Positions 1 to 12,592 of a stretch of 64,000 nt of DNA are shown in pieces. Source of the stretch: Vespa crabro (taxonomy: Eukaryota; Arthropoda; Insecta; Hymenoptera; Vespidae). The position numbers were made by a program, and so were the translations under genes. Within the stretch, counting starts at the first letter, position 1; each line of letters begins with the position of its first letter. Under the pieces are notes generated by a model that worked only from the letters and a program-made list of their open reading frames with translations, had not been told where the DNA came from and did no database searches. The stretch spans positions 10,753,907 to 10,817,906 of the forward strand of contig NC_060959.1 of NCBI RefSeq assembly GCF_910589235.1, read 5' to 3'.

Positions 1-3000
1 TATACAAGACAATCATTATTCTTTTATATATTTAGAAAATGTTACGCTAAGTAATTTTACGTACAAATAGAAATCTTAAAATATTATGCACCGACGAATG
101 AAGCAGCTGTAAGCTGTCACATGACCGATTTTTTTTGGACTTTTTAATGGGACAAAGAAGGAAAAGTGTAACTGAAATTTATCACCCGCGAACAGCGAGT
201 TATCACCTGCCAAGCACTTTTTTCCGAGCGGTTACGGTCAGTAAGGGAAATAAACAAAAAAGGGGGGGGTGGAAAAAGATAAAAAAAAAGAAGAAGAAAA
301 AAAGAAGAAAAGAAAAGGAAAGAAAGGAGAGGAAAAAAAAAATGAAATAGACAGACGGAGAGACAGACAGACAGAAAAAGAGAGAAAGCGAAAAGGAACG
401 CGTTAATGGCACAAACTTGCGGCTGGCGGAGTTCGAAAATAGAAAAGAAAGTGTGCAACCGTTTGGTCCGAAAGCTTGAAAACGAAACGAGGATAGAGAG
501 CTTTGCTCGAGACAAAGATTAAAGAGAGAGAGAAAGAGAGAAAGATAGAATGAAAGAAGGGAGAAAGAAAAAGACGATGAGAAAGGAAAAAAAAATAATA
601 AGAAAAGGAAAAAGAAGATGAACGTACTTACTTTAGGTAACCCGTGTGCCGTTGTAACAATCGCGAGAAGATAAAAGAGAGAACAAGAAAACACAGGAAT
701 GATGCTTCGTGAAGGGTTGCGAGAGATTGCCGAGTCAATGAGATAGACAGAGAGAGAATGAGAGAGAGAGAGAGAGAGAGCGAGAAAGATAGATATACAT
801 ACATACATTCGTATATATATATATATATGCATATATATATATATATGTATATAAAAAGAAAGGTAAAAGCAATGGTGGTTTCGGAGAAAGTGGCCTTTTC
901 CTTAGTCAGAGCCGGCCATTCGAAGAAGGAAGCTATGTAGGAGGAGATGAGCTTTCAGGTCCCTCGTAACCGTCTAATTATCCAGCAGATACTCTTTCTG
1001 ACCCGTACTTAACGACCCTCTCGGCAAACTTTTTAATTACTTACTCCCTCGTACCGTTCTCTTCTCAGTAGATACGTATAGTAAGGGAAAGCCGTGTTTT
1101 CTCGATCCACCATCTTCGTCCATACCTTTATCTTTTCTTCTACTTCTTATTCTTCTTTTTCTTCTGCTTCTTCTTTTCCCTTTCCCTTCGACTTTCTACT
1201 TCCCTTCTTCATCCCTTCGAATCTCACTCCCAAGGGGCTACTCTAATTCGCGGTGAATATTTAGCCGACTTCTGAAATTAGTTGATCACGTGATATTCCC
1301 TATGTTTCTATTATTCCCTTTTCGTTTGTTTTCTTAAATATTTCAATCGAGTCTTATAACTAATTACGATGTTTGCATTATAATTTGTAGAATAAATAAG
1401 GATATAATAAGAGAGAAACGATGTTATAATTATTTTACAAGTTGACACTTTTTCCTTATAGATGATAAATAGAATGAAATAAATAAAAGGAATGTGCGAT
1501 AATAAAAAGAAATTAATGAAATTTTGAATAGAGAATAATCCTTGGACTTGTATCATCCCGTTAATGTTCGCGACAGGGACTCGTAACCACCCTCGAAATG
1601 ATATAGCAATTAACAAAGATAAAGATAGATGAGAGGGTGGTACCAAGCTCAGGGATAATAGGGACGCATTCCTACCTTTCCCTTTCGATTCTATCGTCAT
1701 TCCACGAATATCGTAACTTTTGAGGGATGGTAAACACCGGTAGAAACGACATCCTTGGCTCGTTCTCGAAATACCATTACAGTTTCGACCCGTATTATTT
1801 CTCTCTTATCTCTCTCTCTCTCTCTCTCTCTTTCTCTATTTCTCTCTTAGAAGCCTGATTCTGAAGGTTCCACTTCAGCCAGGTCTCCGTCGACTGGTAG
1901 CAAGCGAAGAACACAACGATGGCTTATATTACAGTCCATAGTGGTAATCCTAGCTGGCGTGCACTTAAAGCAGCCTTGGCCCTGGCAACCCTCCACTTTC
2001 TCAAACGTTCTAGCATCCCTTTAGCAAAGTATTCCTGATAGTATTACTTCTTACTGGACTATCTCTCTCAGTCACTCTTAGCTTCGAACGTAAGTGGATT
2101 TTGTTGGTGGCCGATGTCCCTGGTATTCTGATCCTTTCAACGAGAGCCGATTTAAGACTCGATTATATGAAGTAAAAGAAAATTCCTGAAGAAAGTGGTA
2201 TAGAAAGTGCGTAACTTCTAATGTTCCCGACTGTCTCCTGAGATTCTGTGTCTCGGCGAATTATTTTCATATAGTTACCTAAGTAGATTGTTATCGATTC
2301 GTGAGAGAATGAGAAAGAGAGAGAGAGAGAGAGAGATAATAGCACGGGATAATTTAATAAATAAGGAGTATTCGATGAGTATTCGTCTTATGATGATAGA
2401 TAAAGAAAGAAAAGAAAAATGAAAAAGGAAAATACGTAAATGAATTTCGATCAAAAAAAGAAAAAAAAAAAAAAGAAAAACAAAGAAAATAGAATAATTC
2501 GAGGATCTATATAAACGAAAAAAAAAAAAAAAATAATAAAAGAAATGAGAAAGATCGAACGAGAGATCATCGTGTATCTTACGCGCCATAGTATAGATCC
2601 ATCCAAAGTACCAAGAAATAGTTTCGAAGTAAGAAATCTTCTCGAATTCCAAAGAAAGCAAGTATATTCCTGCGAATCGAAGACGACTGTATCAGCTCCT
2701 ATTTCCCTTCTTAACCTTCTCTTTTCCTTACCTCCTTTCTTTCAGGAACTATCGAAGAAATCGTTTGTACGCGCCGAGTAAAACGATCTATCTCGTTGAA
2801 GGTAGAGAATAAAAGAAAGTCGAAGGTGGTACACACTATTTCAGACGGCATCAAGGAGGAAAAGTCGCGATCTTCCATGTGACCACGAATCCTATCTTCT
2901 CTTTTCTCTCTCTCTCTCTCTCCTCCCCTTTTTCTCTTTTCGAGTTCTCGAGTACTCGCGAGAATTTCGTGCAAGTGGATCCCGTGGGCAAGGACTGAAA

Positions 3001-3498
3001 AGAAACTGCTGGCCGATTCGAAGAAAACTGATAGGCAGAAGGTTAAAAAGAGAAAGAGACGAACGACTTTTGGATAGAACGAAAGAGAAGAACAAAAGCT
3101 ATGAAAGAGACAAGGAACTGAAAGAAACCACGAAAACGAGTGTGTGTGTGTGTGTGTGTGTGCGAGATAAAGAGAGAGAGAGATAGATGATTGGTTCGAA
3201 AGTGAGAAAATGAGAAAGATGCAGAGACAGGATCAAGTGAAAGAGAGAGATAGATAGATACAAAGAGAGAGAGAAAGAGAGGGAGAGAGAGAGAGAGAGA
3301 TACTGGCAAATTGGATTACGGCTTCCTCTCTGTTCTCCAAGCTCTCCTCTTATCGTTCACTTAGAGAGGACCCTTTCTCCTCCCTCCATCTCTCTTTCTG
3401 GCCAGACTCGCTTGCTCTCTTCGTCTCCCGTAAAATTAATATCCGAAGATGAAAGAAGTAACGTCGTTCCTATGGACCATGCCGCCACCACTAACCTC

Positions 3499-3501
<3 letters not shown>

Positions 3502-3549
<48 letters not shown>
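3502..3549. repeat. (CT)n microsatellite
   Basis: Uninterrupted CT for about 48 bp, with more degenerate CT continuing to about 3575. Confidence 0.95.
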
Positions 3550-3557
<8 letters not shown>

Positions 3558-5333
3558 CTCGCTTTCTCTCTGTATTTTTCATCGCTCTTTTTCTTTCTAT
3601 CATCCTTCTCAATTCTTTCTTCTCTCCATCTCTTTTTCTCACGAATCACCCTTCCTAGTATATTTGCATAATATGGAATAAATCGTCGAATTTCGACGGC
3701 GAAACCGACGTCCGGGGTTTGTTCGTCGATGAGCCGAGGAAGGTTCGTTAGTAGGGTGGTACTCCGGTCGATTCAAAAGTTAAACTCGAGAAAGTAGTGG
3801 ATGAGTATCGGTAAAAGTAAGTTTTTGCAAGACTCCAAATTATTCTTCGATAATGCACTGAAAAGTGTTAATGAAAGAAAAGAGATATTTAAATAGGTAT
3901 AAGTGAAAAAGTACATGATTTGATTTAATAGAAAAAAAAAAAAGAAACAAGAAAAAAAAAAAACATTGAAACTTTTGAAGATGATTAATCATTATAATCG
4001 ATATTTTCAAGTAAGATTAATAATGAAATGGGAAATGTTTCATGCTTTTTTATTAAAAGTACAAATAGTTTTTCGACATTTCTATTAATTCGAGGAAAAA
4101 AAAGAAAGCACAATATTATCGTTCTTTTACAGATGGGTGTAGGAACAAACAAGAAATTTCGTATTTCGAAAACTCGATCGGTAGGATAGACGAAACTCTG
4201 GCGAACTTCGTTATCCCGTAAATTGCTTAATTTTCTGGGAGCCGCTGAAAGCCCGCGGTTATTTATCGGGAATATACAATACCTATATACATATATATAG
4301 GTACACCACGTTTGTTTTCTGACCATCCGCGAAAAACATGTCGTTTTTTTTCTCTCTCTCTCTCTCTCGCTCTCTTTCTCTATCTCTCTCTCTCTTTTCC
4401 TAAATACGAAGAACGATTAATTTTCGGTTAAAATTGTCTGCTAATTGGCGAGTCGATTCATTTCGATTAATTTGAAAATAATTTTAGATAATCAGAGTAA
4501 TTATTATTAATGCATTTGTTCGTCTTTAGCACGTATACGTTCAGTTATAATAATTGATCGATAAAAATTTGATTGTTTTCTTTTATAGTGGTTCTCAGTG
4601 GTCGTTTATCGACGAATGTGGTAAAATAAATAATTGAAAGTCTAGACGAAGTTACCACATAAATGTACATATATAACAACGCGTGTAGTAACAAATCAAT
4701 AGAAAGATCTTTATTTAAATGACTTTTGGTCTACAATAATATCGATTGTCTTTATAATTGATCTCCGTATTAGTAAGAAAATTTATTTCGTCATCAATAT
4801 CGATAATCGATAGTACCATAGAATAGATATTTATAGTTAGTAATTATTATTTCATAGGTTATTAGATTCTTTTCTTTCTTTTCTCTTCTTTTCTTTTCCG
4901 TTTCATTCTTTCTTTCTTTCTTTCTTTCTTTTTTTTTTTCTATTTTTATTTCACAGGACAGAACGAATTATAAACAGTTTGGCGAACAAATTCTGTAAGA
5001 AAGAGAAGAAAAATAGAAAAAAAAAAAAGAAAAAACGAAAAAGAAACAAATTACAAAAATTACGAAGAAAGATAAATGAGTTAATAAATAAATAAAAAAA
5101 AAAAGAAAAAAAAAAAAAGAATTTCATTTATCTTATCGAATGTCCCAGGCAAAATAACGAGGATCGTTGAAAAATTATTCTACGTTTTTCCATCGCGAAA
5201 AGCTACGATAACTTAAGGAATAGGGGTTGGGTAAGGGGTTGGTAGACTTCGACGCGTGCAACGAACTCGAAAATCGAACGATCCTCGCGAGGCTCGGTCG
5301 CGAAAACGACGAGGAAAGAGGGAACGCCAGAAG

Positions 5334-5520
5334 TAAAAGAAGAAATAGAAGAAAAAGAAGAAGATGAAGAAGAAGAACAAGAAGAAGAACAAGAAGAAGA
5401 ACAAGAAGAAGTTGGTAACGATCCTGAGAAGAGTTGAAAAGTCGAAAAGTCAAAAACAGAGTTCGTTGATTTCAAAGAGGAAGATGAAGAAGAAGAAGAA
5501 GAAGAAGAAGAAGAAGAAAG
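5334..5520. repeat. (GAA)n-rich purine tract
   Basis: Two GAA-rich blocks, about 5334-5412 and 5477-5520, separated by mixed sequence. The open frames on both strands here are repeat translations. Confidence 0.9.
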
Positions 5521-6114
5521 GATACCACGCGTTGGAACGAAGTACGTCACGATTATAAACTTCGTAAAAAAAAAAGAAAAAAAAAAGAAAAAGGACGAAA
5601 AGAAGCTAAAGGAAATGAAAAATGTGTGGTATACTTAACTATAACATTTTTCATCGAAAAACTTTATATCTTTTTATATTTAACATTTAATGGGAAACGA
5701 AGTTAGATAGAAAAAGAAGAAGAAAAAAGAAAAAAAAAAAGAAGAAAAAAAAAGAAGAAAAAGCAAAAGACAAAGAAGAAAAAAGGGAAAAAGAAAAGGG
5801 GGGGGAGGCGGGAGGCGGGCTTGATAAGAAAAAGGAGAGAAGAGATAAGATAAAAAAGTTGTATAAAGAGAAGAGACAAACGAACGATTTCTCTGTAGAT
5901 TTCTTCTTTCTAACTCTCTTCCTACTTTTTTTATGAAATCAATTGGAAAAGTTCGATTTCTCCTCGTTTAGATCCAGCGGTGTGTCCCACAGCGTACTCC
6001 TTTGGTTCGAAGTAACGATAGATCAGAGAACGTTTCCCTGAAAAAGGCTGAAAGTTTTCTAGGCGTTGCAACAACCAATAGCAGCAACGAAAAGCGATGA
6101 GAGAGTGAAAGAGT

Positions 6115-6118
<4 letters not shown>

Positions 6119-6159
<41 letters not shown>
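6119..6159. repeat. (GA)n microsatellite
   Basis: About 41 bp of uninterrupted GA. Confidence 0.95.
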
Positions 6160-6162
<3 letters not shown>

Positions 6163-7049
6163 GAAAATAAATTCCTCTTCGTCCTTTTCCTCGCTCTTTC
6201 CTTATTTTCTTCTTTCTTCGAATCGAAAGAGAAGCAAAGACTTTCGGGAAAATCAACGAAATAACCCGAAGGCTACGTGATCGTCCAGTTTCCAAAGTTT
6301 CCTTTCCAGTTCGACTCGCTTTTTACCGTTTCCGTTCGAAAAAGATGTTAACTGATTGGACGAAATCGCGTTGACGATCGTTATTAAGTTTCGAAGAAAC
6401 AACGAGATCCTTTTTCATTTAGGTATACGTTCCTCGAGAAAAATATCTCGAAGAATTTCTTCTAATATCATAGGAGGATACTAATATTACCTATACGTTT
6501 ATTCGATTTGCGATATCGAGTAATATGCGTAGAATCGTATTTACGTAATACTGAATTTCCATTCGACTTCACGCCAACTACATCTTTCGAAAGATAATAT
6601 TCGAAGCTGACATGGTGAATATTTCTATTAAATATTTTCACGTTCGATTTTACAATTTTCATTTCAAATGATACAAAAGATTCGTATTAATTCTATATCT
6701 CCGGTGTCGATTTTATCCTTTATTAAATAAACATTATCGGAGAAAAGGAAGTTATCATATTTCAACGTTGTCTCTTTTTCAAAATCATATAATATGCAAC
6801 GCAACCAAATTCACATAACAAAATTACTTTTCGTAATAAATCAATCTTAATAATTCGATCCGACAAAAGTTGATGAAAAAAAAAAAAACAAAAGACGGCT
6901 CATAAATTATTCCATCGTGATAATTAATTCGAATCGAGGAATGAAGATTTTAAAAGGGTTCAAACAGGACAGGAAAATCGACGCCAGTAGTTTAGATGGA
7001 ACTTGTGTAAATGGCGATGCGAATAAAACCGCTTTAGGATTGTTTTGCA

Positions 7050-7063
7050 GTTGCCAAGGTAAC
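7050..7063 (+). promoter_or_regulatory. RFX-type X-box
   Basis: GTTGCCAAGGTAAC fits the X-box form RYYNYY-NN-RRNRAC with both half-sites intact and a 2-bp spacer. RFX factors (Rfx in Drosophila, DAF-19 in worms) bind such sites upstream of ciliary genes. A degenerate second copy sharing the right half-site lies 37 bp downstream. No ciliary gene is visible nearby, so function is unknown. Confidence 0.35.
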
Positions 7064-7483
7064 TAAATTTTCGTCGTTTTGCACTTGCTCTCAAGGTAAC
7101 TAAATTTTGGTCGTTAGTGGTCGAGAGCTGGTAACGATGCGGGCAAACCGGCGGAAACTACACCGGGAATACTTCGAAATCATACTCTTACACAGAACGT
7201 TAAGTATACCAAAATGGTGAGCACACTGCAGAAAGTGGTTTCTTATTCGTTTTTTAAATGTATTTTAAACAATGGCAGTCTATAAAAAAATATCTATCTA
7301 TCTATCTATATATATATATATATATATAAAAATACAAATTACATATACACGTATATATATAATAAATCTTATATGTTTTTCATTTATCAATTTGAAATAG
7401 TTAAAACGAATGAAAGACGAATTATAGAATGGTAGGCACGTTATGTGGGTACCATGAAGTCAATAAAACTATTTCCAGTAGCA

Positions 7484-7524
<41 letters not shown>

Positions 7525-8773
7525 CTCCACTTCCTCTCTCTCTCTCTCTCTCTCTCGCTCACACTATCTTATACGAGAACGTTTACTCGGCCACTCGCGG
7601 TGAATGTTGCTAACTTTGCGGTTAAGCGGGTAGAAACCTCGTCAAAGTGCTTTCCATCGTTACATCGTACCTTTTAACGAGATCGGAACTACTTTTCGTG
7701 CTTCGGTTGTCTCGAATTCGAAGGATGTAGATCAAAACTTGTACTATTGTTTTCAATTTTATTAGGATAAAAATACAAATTCCTCATAGTCGTATCGATT
7801 AATATAAAAAAAAAAAAAAGAAAAAAAAGAAAAAAAAGAAAAAAGAAAAAGTAACAGAAGAAAAGAGAAGAAGAAGAAGATGAGGAAACAAACGTTTTGG
7901 TTGGACATTTCTTTGATGTAAGGTATAAAAAAAAAGGGCCGACCTTTTACAAGTGTTACAAAATGTTTCTAAGTGGATAGATTGAAAATAATAAATAGGA
8001 AAAGGATAGCGAAACAGTAGTATAACGACTTGTTTTGTCAGACGTTGGAGAGAAGTTCACAAATCACGGAAAAGCGATGGACGTTGCTGCGGTACGGTTC
8101 ATCGAGAAAATCGTTTGGGAAAAGGGTGATGGTAGCACTATGTCTGGCAAACCGACCACCCTGACGGACTTTCACGAAAAGAGAATCGAAGGGGACAAAC
8201 CGTGTTGCGGTTGAAGTAAGCGTGGGAAGGAAGTCCTGCAGGAGTACGTTCGACTATCGGAACACGGAAAAGAGTCTGAGAGACTAACGAAATTGTTTTA
8301 TCGATCTCTTCGTCCTTCTCTATTTTTCTATCGTTTCTATCTTTCTTTCTGTCTTTTTTTATAAAGTGACCCTTCGATCACCTCGTCGGATTAAAAGAAC
8401 GACGGACGCCTGACTTAAGTCGAAACTTTTTTCATTTTCTTTTCTCTCAATTTCTTTTTTTCTTCGATTTGAAATATCTATTTGCGTTTAGTGAATTAAC
8501 AAATGATTCATAAAAATATATAAGCGAATGTATTAAAACTAAAATTTTCGTTTAGCTTTTATCGAAGATTTCAAATTAGGATAGAATTAGAAATAATTCA
8601 TCGACCAGTCTTATTTTATTCTTCGTAATAAATCTTTTACGATCTTCTGTCTTTTTTAACACTTCCATTATTAATAATATTTCGATGTCATTCAATATCA
8701 CATTTCTTCGTTTGCTCTCGACTATAATGAATTATTACGTTCTCTAATAGATGCTTCACCCTTTTTTTCTCCG

Positions 8774-8805
<32 letters not shown>

Positions 8806-9190
8806 TTTATTTCGATGCGATTATCTTTCGATTTTATCGATGAGCGCTAAGTCTCTTTGGATTCATTTAATTTTCATTTACATTTAGATTTATGTTTATC
8901 CTCGAAATAAAAAAAAAAAGTTATTGTATCTCTTCCCTCTCTCTATCTCTCTCTCACACACACACACACACACTCTCTCTCTTACTGTTTTTCTTCTATC
9001 TATATCACGTAGACTATCTTTCTTCTCGTTTTACCGCACGGCGCCAACGACCACGCGAACTTTCACATGAGACAGCTTTTTCCGGGTGCGCAAGCTCGTA
9101 AGCTCGAGCACGAGCGTCCGAAAACTTTTCCCGACAAATACTTACCGTGGTTTTAGTGAAATTTTCGACGGACGGGGCAAGTGAGCGATA

Positions 9191-9237
<47 letters not shown>

Positions 9238-10108
9238 CTCTCTCTCAATCTTCCTCGCGAAACTTTATTCGCCAAGGGAGTACTTCACCTAGGCGCAAAG
9301 TAAAAAGTTCATCGTAATTACGAGGAATTCGCGGTGATGTTTAAGTTGCATAGAGAAAAATTATTTTTTCTATTAGAAAGAAAGAGGAACGATGTCTGGA
9401 TCAAGTTAGTTCATTCTAGTTACTCAAAAAAAAAAAAAAGAAATATAAGAGTATGCCACTTGGCCGGAAACAAATGAAAGGTTAATTAGGTATTAAGAAA
9501 GATCGTGAATTTTCAACGTGGAATCAATCTGGAACGTGAAATGATTTTATACCAACAATTAACATACGATTAATAACAATTATTATGCCCGTAGGAATGA
9601 TAATTAATGTATAATAATTATGCACGTTATTTCCATAAATTATTTTTAATCAATAATGATTATAACTCATGAGGAATTTATGAACAATGAAGATTTTCGA
9701 AGGAAATAGCGGTTTCTAATCTGTGAAATAAAGTTCGAAAGCCATCAGCCAACCCCTTCTCTACTTCTTCATTCCCCGTTTCCGTTCCTTATCGCCCTTT
9801 CACGGTAACACTTTCCTCACCCTTTTACTCCGAAATCTTCGCGAACAGCTTCGTTGTCGCCGTCGTCGTCGTCGTCCCTTTCCAGCCGGAAGGAATCTTC
9901 GAGTTCGCTGACTGGAAGTCTCCTTTCTATCTCTCTCTTTCTCTCTCTCTCTATCTCTCTTTCACTCCTTTTGGCCAAAACCAACTCGATCTTCGGCCGT
10001 GTCGTGTTTCCACGCCCACCGGCTGCGCCCAGTCAATGGCCATTGTATTTTAAACAAAGCCCTCGGCGCGAGTTCTACGGGATTTAATGAAAGAAGGATC
10101 CTCCCAAA

Positions 10109-10147
<39 letters not shown>

Positions 10148-11537
10148 TTTTCTCTTTCTATAAATATATATATGTGTGTATGTATATATATATATATATT
10201 TATCTAGCTTTCTGATTCCTATAGATCCTTGTTGGCCAGCAAAGGAAAATGGTCGGCCAATGTCAACGCCGTCTTTCCCTTCTGGCACTGATTTCTGAAT
10301 TACTTAGACCCGACGATGTGGATGAGAGATGGAATATCGTTGGAATTTGTTTAACGAGGCGTGAAAATTTTCTTCTCGAACGTCGAACGCTTTCTCGTGG
10401 TTTCTCCCATAACTTCGTCGCGAACTTTCTATAGGGAAAGTTTTTATCGTTGTTCAAGCGTGATTAATATTTATTTAAACTTGAAAGAAAATGGAAGAAG
10501 AGTAAAAGATTTTTGTAAGTTTAGTTTATTTAGGAGAAAATTTATTGAACACTCTTCGAATGGTTTGATAAGGAGTTCTGAACGAAAATATTGAAATTTG
10601 TTTAATACGGATAATATTAAAATATTGTATGAGATAATACCTCATTAGAATTATTATATTAACTTAGATTAATTAATATCAGAAAATGAATGAGTAAAAA
10701 TGTCGGGATTGATTCTTGATATTCAAGATGGTTCATGACAGAGGCAATAAGCTCGCCGTCGTCATCGTACGTCAACGCTGCCACGAAGTTCTGCCAGTTC
10801 CCTGGCTCGTAAAGCATTCAACCTCCCTGTAACAGCCCCCGCTTGTGTGTTTGACATTTCGACACGACATTATTACGATACGTGCTGTCAAAACGTTTAG
10901 GCGGGTTCGATGGACAAACTTCTCGGTTCTAATAACAATGATATTTTAATTAATTTTAATAAACCTAGCTCAAAGTTTATGAGGGTCTTAACTTTAGGTA
11001 AACTTTGATCAAAAATTTCGTACGCGTTTGAAACTTAGCAGAACGTCGATTAGGGTCGATGATAAAGCATATATTCTATGTATACTGAATGTAGTTACAC
11101 GTTACGAAGCTACTTATCGTCCCTTCCGGAACACAATTTTCCGATAACTATGTAGCTAACACTTTTTATTATAGCACCCTCCTTCTTCTTCTTCTTTTTT
11201 TTTCATCTTCTTCTTCCTCTTTTTTTTTCTTCTTTCTCCGTGTAGTGCGATCATAAAAACTTCTCTTCGTTGGAACGATGGACAGAGATTAAGAATACCC
11301 TGATTTTTTCTTGCATTTAATTTACCTGTTTCGATACTTTTCACTTATTTCACTACGAGAAGAGATAAGAGTTTACTTGCTAAAGTTCGTAGCAACTATT
11401 ATTCATTAACTACTCTCGGAAGTCCATCCGGAATACTACAGAGAACTCCGGAATCAATTTATTGAATCTCGCGAGCGAACTCAATCTAACTTCCATAACG
11501 TCGAATTATGCTAGTTTATGTAGCTATATAGAAATAG

Positions 11538-11571
<34 letters not shown>

Positions 11572-12071
11572 GCTCGATAATAGTTAAATCAAAATATATT
11601 TTAATTGAAATTAAACGATTGAAATCGGTTTGATTCGAGTTAACAAAATCAACGATTTAAAAATTGCAATATACATGTAGTAGTTCAAAAAATAGAGAAA
11701 ATTATAATGTACCCGTACGAAAAAAAAAAAAAAGAAAAGTTGAAATAAATATTAAAGAACGTATTAGATAAATTGAAATTTATCTAAACGAAAGAAAATG
11801 AATAAAATAAAAGATAAAACTATGATCAAAGTTTCTTTTAAATGCAGCCAAGAGACCGATCTATTGCAAGGTGTGTCTCATGGACGAGGTACTATCGAGA
11901 AACGATAGATCCCCGAGCGTGCATCGTGGGGCACCAGCTGCACCTTCACCGCCATAGCCCCGGTATCGAGCCGGCGAAGCGGATAATACGGTTTTAACGA
12001 ACTATTTTCCATAATGCAAGTGAAGCATTATCAGGCCGTTCAGTTTCCTATAGCCTCTTTCTATCTTCTTT

Positions 12072-12074
<3 letters not shown>

Positions 12075-12120
<46 letters not shown>
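12075..12120. repeat. (TA)n microsatellite
   Basis: 46 bp of uninterrupted TA, followed by degenerate TA-rich sequence. Confidence 0.95.
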
Positions 12121-12125
<5 letters not shown>

Positions 12126-12313
12126 CATAGATATATAAAATATAACGTAGATACGTATATACACTTATACGAAAGCATCCATGTATATTTATGAATATGA
12201 GTGTATATCTATATAGAGAAAGATAGAAGATGAGTAGCGGAAAGCCGTTAACTTTACACCCCGATTCTCGAGAGCGATGCTATAAATTTCTTTTCTGATT
12301 CGATAGAAAAAAA

Positions 12314-12354
<41 letters not shown>

Positions 12355-12552
12355 GAAGACGATATTGAAGAGAGAAGGACAAAAGGAGGATGATCCGATG
12401 AGCAAATTTATATAGTAAGAAAAGCATCATTGAGTGGTGGAAAAATATAAATAATATAAAATATTATAACATAAAAGATAAAGAGGATGGAATATGGCAT
12501 AAAGCTCGATTATATAGAACTTGATATGTATGTGTAAAATAGAAAAAGAAAA

Positions 12553-12592
<40 letters not shown>

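Larger units (their letters stand above)
1..6000. other. No recognised gene: repeats downstream of Sema2a
   Basis: Purine-rich low-complexity sequence covers 240-620, and (GA)n or (CT)n occurs near 760, 1810, 2900, 3140-3300 and 3502. Pure A-rich or GAA-rich tracts occupy 5020-5120, 5335-5520 and 5700-5800. A non-repetitive island at 1860-2120 and an intron-like open frame at 2545-2781 are the only patches with coding-like composition. The long open frames at 144..832 are translations of the purine tracts. Confidence 0.6.
6001..12060. other. No recognised gene: AT-rich flank with a few islands
   Basis: Mixed AT-rich sequence with (GA)n at 6119, (CT)n near 7490 and 9199, (AC)n near 8955 and 10131, and T- or A-runs near 7807 and 8790. 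Non-repetitive islands lie at 6990-7200 (RFX-like site), 8042-8215, 10700-10920 (short minus-strand open frame) and 11840-12010. None matches a protein family I know. Confidence 0.6.

Noticed and set aside
144..832. Long minus-strand open frames of Ser/Phe/Leu-rich protein
   Set aside because: They are translations of purine-rich low-complexity DNA, with no domain and no conserved-looking composition.
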